Below are positions 17,833-26,556 of a DNA stretch of 64,000 bases, one piece after another. The stretch is from Parvibaculum sp. GTDB lineage: Bacteria > Pseudomonadota > Alphaproteobacteria > Parvibaculales > Parvibaculaceae. The stretch covers positions 248,001-312,000 of the forward strand of contig NZ_JAUSBV010000005.1 of assembly GCF_030651915.1 (NCBI RefSeq), read 5' to 3'. How positions within the stretch are numbered: the first letter of the stretch is position 1; every line of letters starts with the position of its first letter. The notes under the pieces were generated by a model, which saw only the letters and a list, made by a program, of their open reading frames with translations, had not been told where the DNA came from and searched no databases. The position numbers and the translations under genes were made by a program.

Positions 17833-17859
17833 AAGGGGAGCCAAGCGGCTCCCCTTTTT
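17833..17859. terminator. Intrinsic terminator between SDR and GNAT genes
   Basis: A 10-bp perfect stem (AAGGGGAGCC, loop AAGC, GGCTCCCCTT) followed by a T-tract on the plus strand. It terminates the SDR gene and may also serve the convergent GNAT gene, since an A-tract precedes the stem. Confidence 0.85.
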
Positions 17860-17866
17860 CTTGCCG

Positions 17867-18355
17867 TTACGCCAGCGATTTCTCCATCCGCCAGACCCGT
17901 TGCGGCTTGCGCCCCTCCGTCGTGCCGATGGTGACGTCGAGTTCGGCCGCAACCTGCCAGCCGTGCTTCTCGTAGAAGCGCCGCGCTCGGGCATTGCCAA
18001 GCTGACATTGCAGCCAGATGCGGCTGTACCCCGCCCGCTTCAATTCCTCTTCGGCGGCGGCAAGCACGCGCGGTGCGACACTGCGGCCATGCCATGCGGG
18101 CAGCACGAAGACCTGGCCAATGCCATCGCCTTCCCAACCTGCGAAGCCGACAATATCGCCGTCGACGCACGCGACGACACAATTGGGCAAGGTTGTTGCC
18201 ATGCGCGGCTCGAAGAAGGAGAGCGGTCGCAGCGCCGCGATGTCGGGCGACAGATGCGCGTGACCTGCGTGCCATCCATCGTGCCAAACGCGCGCGAGCG
18301 CCGGAATGTCTCCGGCGCTCGCGACTCTCAAGACGATGTCAGGCGTTGCGCTCAA
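17867..18355 (-). CDS. GNAT-family N-acetyltransferase
   Basis: A 162-residue acetyltransferase of the GNAT fold. The acetyl-CoA binding segment is GIGQVFVLPAWHGRSVAPRVL (V-x-P-x-x-x-G-x-x-x-x-x-L type), and LGNARARRFYEKHGW is the typical GNAT C-terminal motif. The acceptor is unknown. The only start at the right place is a TTG at 18353-18355 that overlaps the TGA stop of the upstream acyl-CoA dehydrogenase gene, implying translational coupling. It is the last gene of the minus-strand group with the dehydrogenase and the ABM-domain gene. Confidence 0.87.
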   Translation of the reverse strand: MSATPDIVLRVASAGDIPALARVWHDGWHAGHAHLSPDIAALRPLSFFEPRMATTLPNCVVACVDGDIVGFAGWEGDGIGQVFVLPAWHGRSVAPRVLAAAEEELKRAGYSRIWLQCQLGNARARRFYEKHGWQVAAELDVTIGTTEGRKPQRVWRMEKSLA

Positions 18356-19560
18356 AGGCCGAGAACGGCCTTCGCCATGATGTTGCGCTGAACTTCATTC
18401 GACCCGGCATAGATCGAAGCCTTGCGCAGTGAGAAATAATAGGGCGCGGTCGTCATCGCATAGTCGGGACCGACATTCGGCTCGTTGGTCTCGACCATGC
18501 CGTCCTCGACGAAGGGCATGGTGTAGTGCCCGACCGCCTCGACAGCCAGTTCGGAAATCGCCTGCTGCAAATCGGTGCCGCGGCACTTCAAGAGTGACGA
18601 TTCAGGACCAACATTGCCGCCGGTCGAAAGCGCCGAGAAGATGCGCAATTCGGTGAATTCCATCGCCGTGATCTGGGTCTCGATGTCAGCAATCTTCGAA
18701 CGGAAACCCGGGTCCTCGGCCAATGTCTTGCCCCCCACTTTCGTGTCGGCGGCGATCTTCTTGACCTTGCCGATGGCGCGGGTAAGGCCGGCCGAATAGG
18801 GGTTGCCGCGCTCGAATTCGAGCAGGTACTTCGCGTAGGTCCAGCCCTTGTTCTCTTCTCCGACGCGGTTTTCGATCGGCACCTTCACGTCGGTGAAGAA
18901 GACCTGGTTGACTTCCTGATGAGGCGCGGGCGTGCCGTCGAGCAGCACCAGCGGCTCAACCTTGACGCCCGGTGTCTTCATGTCGATCAGCAGGAAGGAA
19001 ATGCCTTCCTGGGGCTTGCCTTCCTTCGAGGTGCGGACGAGACAGAAAATCCAGTCCGCCCATTGTGCGACCGAGGTCCAGATCTTCGAACCATTGACGA
19101 GATAGTGGTCGCCCTTGTTCTCGGCTTTCGTCTGCAGCGAGGCCAGATCGGAACCGGCACCCGGCTCCGAATAGCCCTGACACCAGAGCACGTTTGTTTC
19201 GAGAATGTCGGGCAGGAAGCGCTTCTTTTGTTCGGGCGTGCCGAATTTCATGATGACGGGCGCCACCATGGTCGGGCCGAACGGCACCGTGTGCGGTACG
19301 CCGGCACGGCCCATCTCGACGTCGAAGATGTATTTCTGCGCATGCGTGAATCCCGGCCCACCGAACTCGACCGGCCAGTTCGGCGCCAGCCAGCCCTTCT
19401 TCGCCAGCGCCTTCTGCCACTGCACATGGCTTTCCTTGTCGATATAGCCATGCTTGGACCGCGCATGTTTGGCGCGCATCGCGGGCGTGTAACTCTCCTC
19501 GATGAAGCTGCGGACTTCCTTGCGGAACGCTTCGTCTTCCTTGCTGAACGACAGATCCAT
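18352..19560 (-). CDS. Acyl-CoA dehydrogenase (large-subunit, PimC-like)
   Basis: A 402-residue FAD-dependent acyl-CoA dehydrogenase. The N-terminal MDLSFSKEDEAFRKEVR and GWLAPNWPVEFGGPGF are typical, the FAD-binding stretch is QGYSEPGAGSDLASLQTKA, and the C-terminal end is YAGSNEVQRNIMAKAVLGL. This type is often annotated as pimeloyl-CoA dehydrogenase large subunit or as half of an actinobacterial-style FadE heterotetramer. It is a close paralogue of the gene at 23820-25013. Neighbours are an ABM-domain gene 12 nt upstream and a GNAT gene overlapping by 4 nt. No small-subunit gene is directly adjacent here, unlike its paralogue. Confidence 0.93.
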   Translation of the reverse strand: MDLSFSKEDEAFRKEVRSFIEESYTPAMRAKHARSKHGYIDKESHVQWQKALAKKGWLAPNWPVEFGGPGFTHAQKYIFDVEMGRAGVPHTVPFGPTMVAPVIMKFGTPEQKKRFLPDILETNVLWCQGYSEPGAGSDLASLQTKAENKGDHYLVNGSKIWTSVAQWADWIFCLVRTSKEGKPQEGISFLLIDMKTPGVKVEPLVLLDGTPAPHQEVNQVFFTDVKVPIENRVGEENKGWTYAKYLLEFERGNPYSAGLTRAIGKVKKIAADTKVGGKTLAEDPGFRSKIADIETQITAMEFTELRIFSALSTGGNVGPESSLLKCRGTDLQQAISELAVEAVGHYTMPFVEDGMVETNEPNVGPDYAMTTAPYYFSLRKASIYAGSNEVQRNIMAKAVLGL

Positions 19561-19572
19561 GATATTTCCCGC

Positions 19573-19866
19573 TTACACCTTGTCGAGGAAGAGCAGTGTC
19601 GGCGCACCGCCCAGCACGGCGCCCAGCGACGGGCCGGCGGCACGGAAATATTCCGTCTTGCCATGCGCGTCGAGGTCGGCCTGCGACGCGTATTGCTCCA
19701 TCACGACATAGGTCGCCGCTTCTGATTTCGACTTGAAGAAATCATATTGCAGGCAGCCCTTCTCGTTGGACTTCACCTTGTCGCGCAGGGCACCGAAAAC
19801 TTTTTCGAACTCCGCTTCCTTGCCCGGCTGCACTTTCAGGGTCGCCACGACGCCGATCACACTCAT
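19573..19866 (-). CDS. ABM-domain (antibiotic biosynthesis monooxygenase-like) protein
   Basis: A 97-residue dimeric alpha/beta-barrel protein of the ABM family (YgiN-like putative quinol monooxygenases). It opens MSVIGVVATLKVQPGKEAEF and contains KGCLQYDFFKSK and YVVMEQYASQADLDAH, standard family strings. Members oxidise quinols or aromatic polyketides without cofactors, and some act in stress responses. It lies 12 nt upstream of an acyl-CoA dehydrogenase gene and is likely co-transcribed with it. The true substrate is unknown. Confidence 0.88.
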   Translation of the reverse strand: MSVIGVVATLKVQPGKEAEFEKVFGALRDKVKSNEKGCLQYDFFKSKSEAATYVVMEQYASQADLDAHGKTEYFRAAGPSLGAVLGGAPTLLFLDKV

Positions 19867-19996
19867 GTTCCGCTCCCGTTTCCGATTGTCTGCTTTGTTG
19901 TTGCCGGGACTTTAGGCGTAAAGGCCCGTCGCTTCAATGTCCGGACCGCCCCCGCCTGTTCGCCGGGCGCGGCGGTGCTGTTCAATTTCGAACTCG

Positions 19997-20797
19997 CTAC
20001 TCGCCTTGGTAGCTTGGCGGCCGCTTGTCGAAAAAGGCGTCCAGCGCCTCACGATGGTCCTTCGTGTGGTGGGCGAGCGCCTGCATGGAGGCAGAGAGCT
20101 CCATCACATTGTCGAAGGAGGTCAGCATGCCCTGACGCAGCAATTGCTTGGTCATGCGCAATACGTCCGGCGGCTGGTTGCAGATTTTCGCCGCAACCTC
20201 ATTGGCCCGATCCATCAGGGTTGCGGCCGGAACCACTTCCGAAACGAGACCCCAGTCCTTCGCGGTCGCAGCATCGATGGTGTCGCCGGTGTAGAGAAGC
20301 TCCGAGGCGCGGGCCATGCCGATAATGCGCGGCAGCAGCCAGGCGCCGCCATCGCCGGGGATCAGGCCGATCTTCAGGAAGGTGGCGCCGAAGATGGCGT
20401 TGTCGGCGGCGATGCGCGTGTCGGCCAGGCAGGCGACATCGTTTCCGAGGCCGATGGCCGGGCCGTTGACGGCGGCGATCACCGGCACTTCGATGCCCCA
20501 GACCGATTTGACGATCCGGTGGATGCCGTTGCGGTAGCGTTCGCGGATATGGACGCCCGGACCGCCGAAACCGTCACCCCCCTCGCGCATGGCTTTCACA
20601 TTGCCGCCGGCCGAGAAGGCCTTGCCGGCACCTGTCAGAATGACGCAGCGCACGCTCCTGTCGGCATTAATGCGGGCGGCGGCAGCGGTGAAATTGTCCG
20701 CGTCCTCCGGTGCCCCCAGCGGGTTGCGGCTTTCCGGCCGGTTGATCGTCAAGGTGACGATGGGGCCGCTTTTCTCGAAAATCAGGGGATCGCTCAT
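19997..20797 (-). CDS. Enoyl-CoA hydratase/isomerase (crotonase) family protein
   Basis: A 266-residue crotonase-fold enzyme, probably hydrating 2-enoyl-CoA. The oxyanion-hole segments are GKAFSAGGNVKAM and AVNGPAIGLGNDVACLAD; the following FGATFLKIGLIPGDGGAWLLP is the family's active-site helix region. The usual GGTQRL is replaced by GGAWLL, common in enzymes acting on unusual acyl-CoA substrates. The ATG at 20795-20797 was chosen because the family N-terminus (PLIFEKSGPIVTLTINRPE) starts there; the longer frame to 20920 adds 41 atypical residues. Divergent from the histidine kinase gene. Part of the surrounding acyl-CoA catabolic set. Confidence 0.9.
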   Translation of the reverse strand: MSDPLIFEKSGPIVTLTINRPESRNPLGAPEDADNFTAAAARINADRSVRCVILTGAGKAFSAGGNVKAMREGGDGFGGPGVHIRERYRNGIHRIVKSVWGIEVPVIAAVNGPAIGLGNDVACLADTRIAADNAIFGATFLKIGLIPGDGGAWLLPRIIGMARASELLYTGDTIDAATAKDWGLVSEVVPAATLMDRANEVAAKICNQPPDVLRMTKQLLRQGMLTSFDNVMELSASMQALAHHTKDHREALDAFFDKRPPSYQGE

Positions 20798-21066
20798 CGC
20801 AGTTGTGCCTCTTTTCTGTGCATGGGCGGCATGGCCCGGCGGTTGTTTATCGGCTTTGGTCCGACACATCCAGATGCTCCGGCGATACCCGGCCGAGAGC
20901 GGGAGTTTTCCCCAGTACATCCGAGGAATTATGTCGTTTTAACCATGTCTCGGAAAACCTTGTTAAGACTTTTCGTCGAGGCTTGGCCAACGAAATCGGG
21001 GAGCTCGCGGGGACGATCTACAGCGAGCGAGCGGCCCATCGCGCTTCAGGCCAAAAGGGCAGTTAC

Positions 21067-22584
21067 ATGGCAGTGGACGACGCATCGCGGAATTCTGCGC
21101 CAGGCGCGAATGCGGGCGACGGTCTGTTCGGATCTTCATCCGGGCGGGGTCCATGGGCCTCGCTGCATGCCTATGCCGCCGCGATGTCCGGCGGCGGACA
21201 CGAGCTGACGCCGAAGGCGAGGCTTGCCCAGTTGCGGACGCTGGCGGAATCGCAAGTCAGTATGCCCTTTGCCTTTCCGGTGCTGATGATCGGCTACGGG
21301 ATCAGCCACGCTTATATCGTCGCCTGGCCCATTATCGCGATCTGGGGCGCCGCCATGGTCGTGCTGCATCTCGCGACGATGACCACGGCACGGCGTTTTC
21401 TCACCACAGAGGTCGATCCGGAGGATGTGGCGCGCTGGCGCTGGCGGTTCGAGGGGCTGACGGCCGCGTTCTCGTTCAGTTTCTCCTCGCTTCTGTTTCT
21501 TTTCTGGCAACCCGACGACATCTTCCACCAGACCTATCTGGTCTCGTCGGTCACCATTGCGCTGGTGCCGATGACACTGGTGACAATCTTCTATTTCCCC
21601 GTCTTCTACTGGACCATCCTGCCCGCCGTCGGCGCGCTCGCATTGCGCATGGCCCTCTATGGCGACCTGTTCCACTTCGCGATCGTCGGTGTGCTCGCCG
21701 CATTCACCGTGCTGCTGGTCAAGCTCGCTTCGCAGGTCAACAACGCCATGCAGCGCGCGATCACGCTGCGCGAGGACAAGAATGTGCTGATCGATCAGCT
21801 GTTCAAGGCCAAGCGCGACTCCGATGCCGCGCGGGCGCGCGCCGAAGAAGCCAATCGCGCCAAGTCGCATTTCCTCGCCAATATGAGCCATGAACTGCGG
21901 ACGCCTCTCAACGCCATCATCGGTTTCTCGGAAGTCATGTCGTCGGAGATTTTCGGAAAGCATGTCGTGCCGACCTACCGGGAATATGCCGATGACATCA
22001 ACCGTTCGGGTCAACATCTGCTCGGTCTCATCAACGACGTTCTCGACCTGTCGCGCATCGAAGCCGGCCGCTTCCAGATCACCGAAGAGGATGTCGACAT
22101 CGCGCAATTGGCCGAGGACAGCCGCCGCATTCTCGAAATCCGGGCGCAGGGTCAGCGCGTAACGATCGCTACCGATTTCGAACCGGATCTGCCTATCTTT
22201 CATGGCGATGCCCGCGCCATGCGGCAGACCTGGATCAACCTGCTGACCAATGCCATCAAGTTTTCGCCGCCCGGTTCGGAAGTGCGCATGTTTGCCCGCA
22301 TGGAAGCCAATGGCGAAATGCGCTTCGGCGTTCACGATCGGGGCCCCGGTATCGCCGAATCCGAGATCGACAAGGTGCTGCATGCCTTCACGCAGGGCGC
22401 CTCTGGCCTTGCCCAGCCCGGCAAGGGCTCGGGGCTCGGCCTTTCGATCGTCAAGGGCCTGCTCGCGGTCCATGGCGGACGCTTCGAATTGAAGAGCAAG
22501 CTCGGCGAGGGTACGCAGGCCGAATGCGTCCTGCCGCATCAGCGCCTGCAACCGTCCGTGTCGATGGCCAAGCGTGCTTCCTGA
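21067..22584 (+). CDS. Membrane sensor histidine kinase
   Basis: A 505-residue sensor kinase. The N-terminal 60 or so residues are cytoplasmic, followed by about five hydrophobic segments (residues 65-240), a short coiled linker, then a HisKA domain with the phosphoacceptor His in HFLANMSHELRTPLNAIIGF and a HATPase domain with an N box (INLLTNAIKF), a G1 box (DRGPGI) and a G2 box (GKGSGLGLSIVKG). No receiver domain or adjacent response regulator is present, so it is an orphan. PleC/DivJ-like alphaproteobacterial kinases have similar architecture. The ATG at 21067 starts a sensible hydrophilic N-terminus; the frame stays open upstream to 20803 but without a ribosome-binding site. A perfect terminator hairpin follows. 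Confidence 0.88.
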   Translation: MAVDDASRNSAPGANAGDGLFGSSSGRGPWASLHAYAAAMSGGGHELTPKARLAQLRTLAESQVSMPFAFPVLMIGYGISHAYIVAWPIIAIWGAAMVVLHLATMTTARRFLTTEVDPEDVARWRWRFEGLTAAFSFSFSSLLFLFWQPDDIFHQTYLVSSVTIALVPMTLVTIFYFPVFYWTILPAVGALALRMALYGDLFHFAIVGVLAAFTVLLVKLASQVNNAMQRAITLREDKNVLIDQLFKAKRDSDAARARAEEANRAKSHFLANMSHELRTPLNAIIGFSEVMSSEIFGKHVVPTYREYADDINRSGQHLLGLINDVLDLSRIEAGRFQITEEDVDIAQLAEDSRRILEIRAQGQRVTIATDFEPDLPIFHGDARAMRQTWINLLTNAIKFSPPGSEVRMFARMEANGEMRFGVHDRGPGIAESEIDKVLHAFTQGASGLAQPGKGSGLGLSIVKGLLAVHGGRFELKSKLGEGTQAECVLPHQRLQPSVSMAKRAS

Positions 22585-22601
22585 TGCACCACCCGTCAAC
22601 G

Positions 22602-22627
22602 AAAAGGGCCGCTTGCGCGGCCCTTTT
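22602..22627. terminator. Bidirectional intrinsic terminator
   Basis: A perfect 11-bp stem (AAAAGGGCCGC, loop TTGC, GCGGCCCTTTT). The A- and T-tracts on each side let it serve both the kinase gene (plus) and the acyl-CoA dehydrogenase gene (minus) that converge here. Confidence 0.88.
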
Positions 22628-22649
22628 GCTTATTCAGTCCCGGTCGGGC

Positions 22650-23780
22650 TCACGCCGCCTCGGAATAGCGCTTCAACTGGTAGTCGACATTGCCGAACTG
22701 GGTGTCGATCATGGTCAGGCGCTTGAAATAGTGGCCGACATTGAGTTCGTCGGTCATGCCCATGCCACCATGAAGCTGCACGGCCTGCTGGCCAACGTAA
22801 CGCCCGGCCTTGCCGATCTGCACCTTGGCGCCGGCGGCGGCCTTGATGCGCTCCACATCGCTTTCGGCGAGCTTCAGGTTGACCATGTAGGTCATCGACA
22901 CCGACTGCTCATGAGCCATGAACATGTCGACCATGCGGTGCTGCAGCACCTGGAACTTGCCGATGGGAACGCCGAACTGCTTGCGCGTCTTGCAATATTC
23001 GACGGTCGCCGTGTTGAGTTCCTTCATGCAGCCGATGGCTTCGGCTGAAAGTGCAGCAATCGCTTCGTCGGTGATCTTTTCGACCAGCGGCAGCCCCTTG
23101 CCTTCCGCACCGATCAGCGCGTCGGCGCCGACCTTGACGTTCTCGAAGGTGATTTCCGAGGCGCGGCGGCCATCGACCGTCGGGTAGTCGCGCGTGGAAA
23201 CACCGGCCGCCGACTTGTCGACGATGAAGACCGAGACGCCGTCGCGGTCGCGCTGACCGCCGGAGGTGCGCGCGGTGACGATCAGCTTCTGCGCCCAGGG
23301 CGCGCCCAGCACCACGGCCTTGTAGCCGTTGATCGTGTAACCCGAACCGTCTTTCTTCGCCGTCGTCGTCAGGTCAGCGAGGTTGTAGCGGCCCTGCGGC
23401 TCGGCATAGGCGAAGGCCCAGACTGTCTCGCCGCCGATGATGCCGGGGATCAGCGCTTCCTGCTGTGCTGCCGTGCCGCCTTCGCGCAGGAAGCCGCCGG
23501 CAATCACCACGGTTTCGACATAGGGCTCGACCACAAGATGACGGCCGAACTCTTCCATGATGATCATGTTCTCGATGGCGCCGCCGCCAAGGCCGCCCAG
23601 CTCTTCGGAGAAGGGCGCGGCGAGAAGACCGAGCTCGGCAAACTGCGCCCACATCTCCGGACGCCAGCCTTCGGCCGTCTTCGTGACCTTGCGGCGCGTG
23701 TCGAAGTCGTATTTGTCGGCGAGCAGGCTCTGCACCGTGTTGCGCAGCAGCGTCTGTTCCTCAGTGAACGAAAAATCCAT
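22650..23780 (-). CDS. Acyl-CoA dehydrogenase (small-subunit, PimD-like)
   Basis: A 376-residue acyl-CoA dehydrogenase. MDFSFTEEQTLLRNTVQSLL opens the protein, the middle contains YCKTRKQFGVPIGKFQVLQ, and the C-terminal segment has AVQLHGGMGMTDELNVGHYF, all family-typical. The usual second FAD-site phrase is less conserved (YAEPQGRYNLADL), as in the smaller subunit of PimC/PimD- or ChsE1/E2-type heterotetramers. It follows the 397-residue paralogue gene by 39 nt on the same strand, so the two most likely form one alpha2beta2 enzyme. The substrate could be a dicarboxylic, branched or steroid-side-chain acyl-CoA. Confidence 0.91.
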   Translation of the reverse strand: MDFSFTEEQTLLRNTVQSLLADKYDFDTRRKVTKTAEGWRPEMWAQFAELGLLAAPFSEELGGLGGGAIENMIIMEEFGRHLVVEPYVETVVIAGGFLREGGTAAQQEALIPGIIGGETVWAFAYAEPQGRYNLADLTTTAKKDGSGYTINGYKAVVLGAPWAQKLIVTARTSGGQRDRDGVSVFIVDKSAAGVSTRDYPTVDGRRASEITFENVKVGADALIGAEGKGLPLVEKITDEAIAALSAEAIGCMKELNTATVEYCKTRKQFGVPIGKFQVLQHRMVDMFMAHEQSVSMTYMVNLKLAESDVERIKAAAGAKVQIGKAGRYVGQQAVQLHGGMGMTDELNVGHYFKRLTMIDTQFGNVDYQLKRYSEAA

Positions 23781-23819
23781 CTCGTGACCTTCCCCTTGAT
23801 GTTCTTGCGTTCCGAAGCC

Positions 23820-25013
23820 TCAGAGGCCCAGAACCATTTTTGCGATGATGTTGTGCTGGATCTCGTTCGATCCGCCATAGATCGAGGTCTTGCGCACATT
23901 GAAATAATCCTGCGCGGTGCCGGCGCTGTAGTCGGGACCCGGCACGAATTCGTTGCCGGTCACTTCCATGCGCGGCGCCTGCACCAGCGCGTAGTTGCCG
24001 ACGGCCTCGACGGCCAGCTCGGTGATGCGCTGCTGGATTTCGGTGCCCTTGATCTTCAGGATCGAGGCTTCGGGACCGGGACCCCTGCCCTTGCTCTCGG
24101 CGGCGAGCGTCCTGAGCTCCGTCACCTCGAGCGCCGAAAGGTCGATTTCGAGTTCGGCGACCTTGCGCGAGAACTCATCGGTCTTCATCAGCGGCGAACC
24201 GTCGACCAGTTCGGCATTGGCGATATTCTTCAGGCGCTCGATCGCCTTCTTGGAGCGGGCGACGCCGGCAATGCCGGAGCGTTCGTTGCCGAGCAGGAAC
24301 TTCGCATAGGTCCAGCCCTTGTTCTCCTCGCCGATCAGGTTTTCGACCGGCACCTTGACGTCTTCAAGGAAGACCTCGTTGACTTCATGCGCGCCGTCCA
24401 TGGTGATGATCGGACGCACGGTGATGCCCGGCGTCTTCATGTCGATCAGCAGGAAGGAAATGCCTTCCTGCGCCTTGGCGTTCGGATCGGTGCGGACGAG
24501 GCAGAACATCCAGTCGGCGAATTGCGCCAGCGTCGTCCAGGTCTTGCCGCCATTGACGATGTAGTGGTCGCCCTCACGCACCGCCTTGGTGCGCAGGCTG
24601 GCAAGATCGGAGCCCGAGCCCGGCTCGGAGTAACCCTGACACCACCAGTCATCGGCCGACAGGATGCCCGGAATGAAACGCTTCTTCTGTTCCTCGTTGC
24701 CGAAGGTGTAGATCACCGGGCCGACCATCGAGAGACCGAAGGGCAGCAGCGGCGAGGTTTCGGCGCGCGCATTTTCTTCGTTCCAGATGTAGCGCTGGGT
24801 GATCGTCCAGCCGGTGCCGCCATATTCGACCGGCCAATGCGGCACGACCCAACCCTTCTTGTAGAGGATGCGGTGCCACTTCAGGATGTCTTCCTTCGAC
24901 ATCTCGCCGCGTGTGCGGCGGCCGCCCTTCAGCTCCTGCGGGTAGTTGTCGGCGATGAACGTGCGAACCTCGTCGCGAAAGGCAAGCTCTTCGGGGGAGA
25001 AGCTCATATCCAT
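23820..25013 (-). CDS. Acyl-CoA dehydrogenase (large-subunit, PimC-like)
   Basis: A 397-residue acyl-CoA dehydrogenase, partner of the smaller subunit encoded 39 nt downstream. Signature strings are GWVVPHWPVEYGGTGW, QGYSEPGSGSDLASLRTKA, GKTWTTLAQFADWMFCLVRT and the C-terminal YGGSNEIQHNIIAKMVLGL. It is a paralogue of the gene at 18352-19560, with one stretch nearly identical even at the DNA level. The ATG at 25011-25013 is preceded by GGAGG at proper spacing; the earlier in-frame ATG at 25028 overlaps that ribosome-binding site and was rejected. The 245 nt upstream, before cobT, is AT-richer around 25147-25175 and probably holds the operon promoter. Confidence 0.92.
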   Translation of the reverse strand: MDMSFSPEELAFRDEVRTFIADNYPQELKGGRRTRGEMSKEDILKWHRILYKKGWVVPHWPVEYGGTGWTITQRYIWNEENARAETSPLLPFGLSMVGPVIYTFGNEEQKKRFIPGILSADDWWCQGYSEPGSGSDLASLRTKAVREGDHYIVNGGKTWTTLAQFADWMFCLVRTDPNAKAQEGISFLLIDMKTPGITVRPIITMDGAHEVNEVFLEDVKVPVENLIGEENKGWTYAKFLLGNERSGIAGVARSKKAIERLKNIANAELVDGSPLMKTDEFSRKVAELEIDLSALEVTELRTLAAESKGRGPGPEASILKIKGTEIQQRITELAVEAVGNYALVQAPRMEVTGNEFVPGPDYSAGTAQDYFNVRKTSIYGGSNEIQHNIIAKMVLGL

Positions 25014-25258
25014 AGGGTCGACCTCCATAGTGGCGGCGCACGGGCGGCCTTCGCCTCCCGCGCTTCACGCCGGCTTATTCGTTTTCATGGTCCGGTGCCG
25101 CCCGTCCGGAGGGTTCGGCCCCCCGTCGATCCCGCGTGCCGAGACGCTATTTTGGCGGTGATAATAGTCCCAAAGGCCCCTGTTGCAAGGGCGCGGCCTC
25201 CTATGCCGCGAACGGGGCCCTGTTCGGTTTTGAACGGTGGCGCAGCCGGCAGACGGCC

Positions 25259-26254
25259 TCAAAGCTGCGCCTGCGTCGCCATGCCGCCATGCACGGCCAG
25301 AGCGGATTTGACGAGGCCGATGGCCAGCGCGGCGCCGGCTCCCTCTTCAAGGCGAATGCCGGTTTCGAGAAGGGGATCGAGCCCCATGGCGGCCAGCAGC
25401 CGCGCATGGGCGGGGTCGCCGGAAGCGTGCGCTGCCCTGCAGTGATCGAGCGCCGACGGATCCATTTTCCAGAGCACCGCCGCTGCGGCACAGGAGACGA
25501 AGCCATCGAGCAGGACCGGAATGCGCTGATAGCGGGCGGCGAGGATGGCGCCGGCGATGGCGGCAAATTCGCGCCCGCCGACGCGGCGCAGCGCCTCCAG
25601 CGGGTCGCCGAGGTGGCCCTCATGTAGCGCGAGGGCAGCCGACACCGCCTCCCCGGCCCATGCCGATCCGTCCGTCCAGGCGCCCGGCGCGCCGCCGAGA
25701 AGCGCGCAAGCGAGCGCCGCCGCGACCGTACGGTTGCCGGCGCCTGCCGCACCGACGCAGAGAAGGTCGGCGCCGCCGGCAATCGCCTCCATGCCGAAGG
25801 CCATGGTGGCGGCGCAAGCGGCTTCGGAGAGCGCAGCATCGGCGCGGATATCGGGCGTCGGCAGATCGAGGGCGAGGTCGAACACCTTGAGGCCCGCTTC
25901 GGCCTGCAAGGCGACCTGGTTCACCGCCGCGCCGCCCGCTGCATAAAGCTCGACGAGACGATGGGTCGCCTGCGCGTCCGCGCCGGGATCGGCGGCGGCA
26001 AGGCCGTGCGTCGCGGCGAAGATCGCGACCAGAGGCCGCATGACGGCGGGTTTCGGACTGGCTTGCCAGGCGGCCATCCATTCGGCGATTTCGGCAAGGC
26101 GGCCGAGCGAACCCTCCGGCGCCGCAAGGTCGCGCGTTCGCGCCTGCGCGGCGGTGCGCGCGCCCTCATCCGCTTGCGGCAGGCCGGCCAGCAGGTTGCG
26201 GATGTCGTCGAAAGGAAGGCCTGTCGGTGCGCGTGTCATTCGTGAACTCGCCAT
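25259..26254 (-). CDS. cobT: Nicotinate-nucleotide-dimethylbenzimidazole phosphoribosyltransferase
   Basis: A 331-residue CobT, which makes alpha-ribazole phosphate from nicotinate mononucleotide and dimethylbenzimidazole for the lower ligand of cobalamin. Recognisable strings are TRDLAAPEGSLGRLAEIAEW, FAATHGLAA, CVGAAGAGNRTVAAAL, and RIPVLLDGFVSCAAA. The C-terminal RLEEGAGAALAIGLVKSAL carries the catalytic Glu (family GEGTGAA). The start is either the ATG at 26254 or the one at 26239; neither has a strong ribosome-binding site. It diverges from the DUF1289 gene. A SUMT gene 4 kb away is the only other cobalamin/sirohaem gene in view. Confidence 0.92.
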   Translation of the reverse strand: MASSRMTRAPTGLPFDDIRNLLAGLPQADEGARTAAQARTRDLAAPEGSLGRLAEIAEWMAAWQASPKPAVMRPLVAIFAATHGLAAADPGADAQATHRLVELYAAGGAAVNQVALQAEAGLKVFDLALDLPTPDIRADAALSEAACAATMAFGMEAIAGGADLLCVGAAGAGNRTVAAALACALLGGAPGAWTDGSAWAGEAVSAALALHEGHLGDPLEALRRVGGREFAAIAGAILAARYQRIPVLLDGFVSCAAAAVLWKMDPSALDHCRAAHASGDPAHARLLAAMGLDPLLETGIRLEEGAGAALAIGLVKSALAVHGGMATQAQL

Positions 26255-26316
26255 GGGAAATCGGTTCGACCGCTCTATACTCCCTCGCGCCGCCACCCGG
26301 AACCGGAAAAGCCCAC

Positions 26317-26556
26317 GTGACTTACTCGAAGCCGATCAAGAGCCCCTGCCTCAGCATCTGCGCCGTCGACGGCCGCGCCAATGCCTGTGTCGGTTGCGGG
26401 CGGACGCTGAAGGAGATCGCCGGCTGGAGCGCGATGAGCGACGCCGCGCGGGACGACGTGTTGCGCGCGCTGCCCGCCCGCATTGAGGCGCTGGGTCCGA
26501 AGGCGGCGGCACCCGAGGAAGCGTTGGCGAAGATCAGGGATGCGTTGGGGGCGTGA
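26317..26556 (+). CDS. DUF1289 small zinc-ribbon-like protein
   Basis: A 79-residue DUF1289 protein. Four cysteines in the pattern SPCLSIC and CVGCGRTLKEIAGW are the family signature and probably bind a metal. No function is proven. The GTG at 26317 is preferred because GGAAAAG precedes it and the family N-terminus starts there; an in-frame ATG at 26227 would overlap cobT. The stop overlaps the start of the phosphatase gene by one base, so the two are translationally coupled. Confidence 0.82.
   Translation: MTYSKPIKSPCLSICAVDGRANACVGCGRTLKEIAGWSAMSDAARDDVLRALPARIEALGPKAAAPEEALAKIRDALGA

Noticed and set aside
25014-25258. Possible cobalamin riboswitch near cobT or the acyl-CoA dehydrogenase operon
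   Set aside because: I looked for the conserved B12-box and saw none here or upstream of the SUMT gene.
23538-25445. 635-codon open frame on the plus strand
   Set aside because: It lies fully antisense to two acyl-CoA dehydrogenase genes with strong family motifs; long antisense frames are common in GC-rich DNA.
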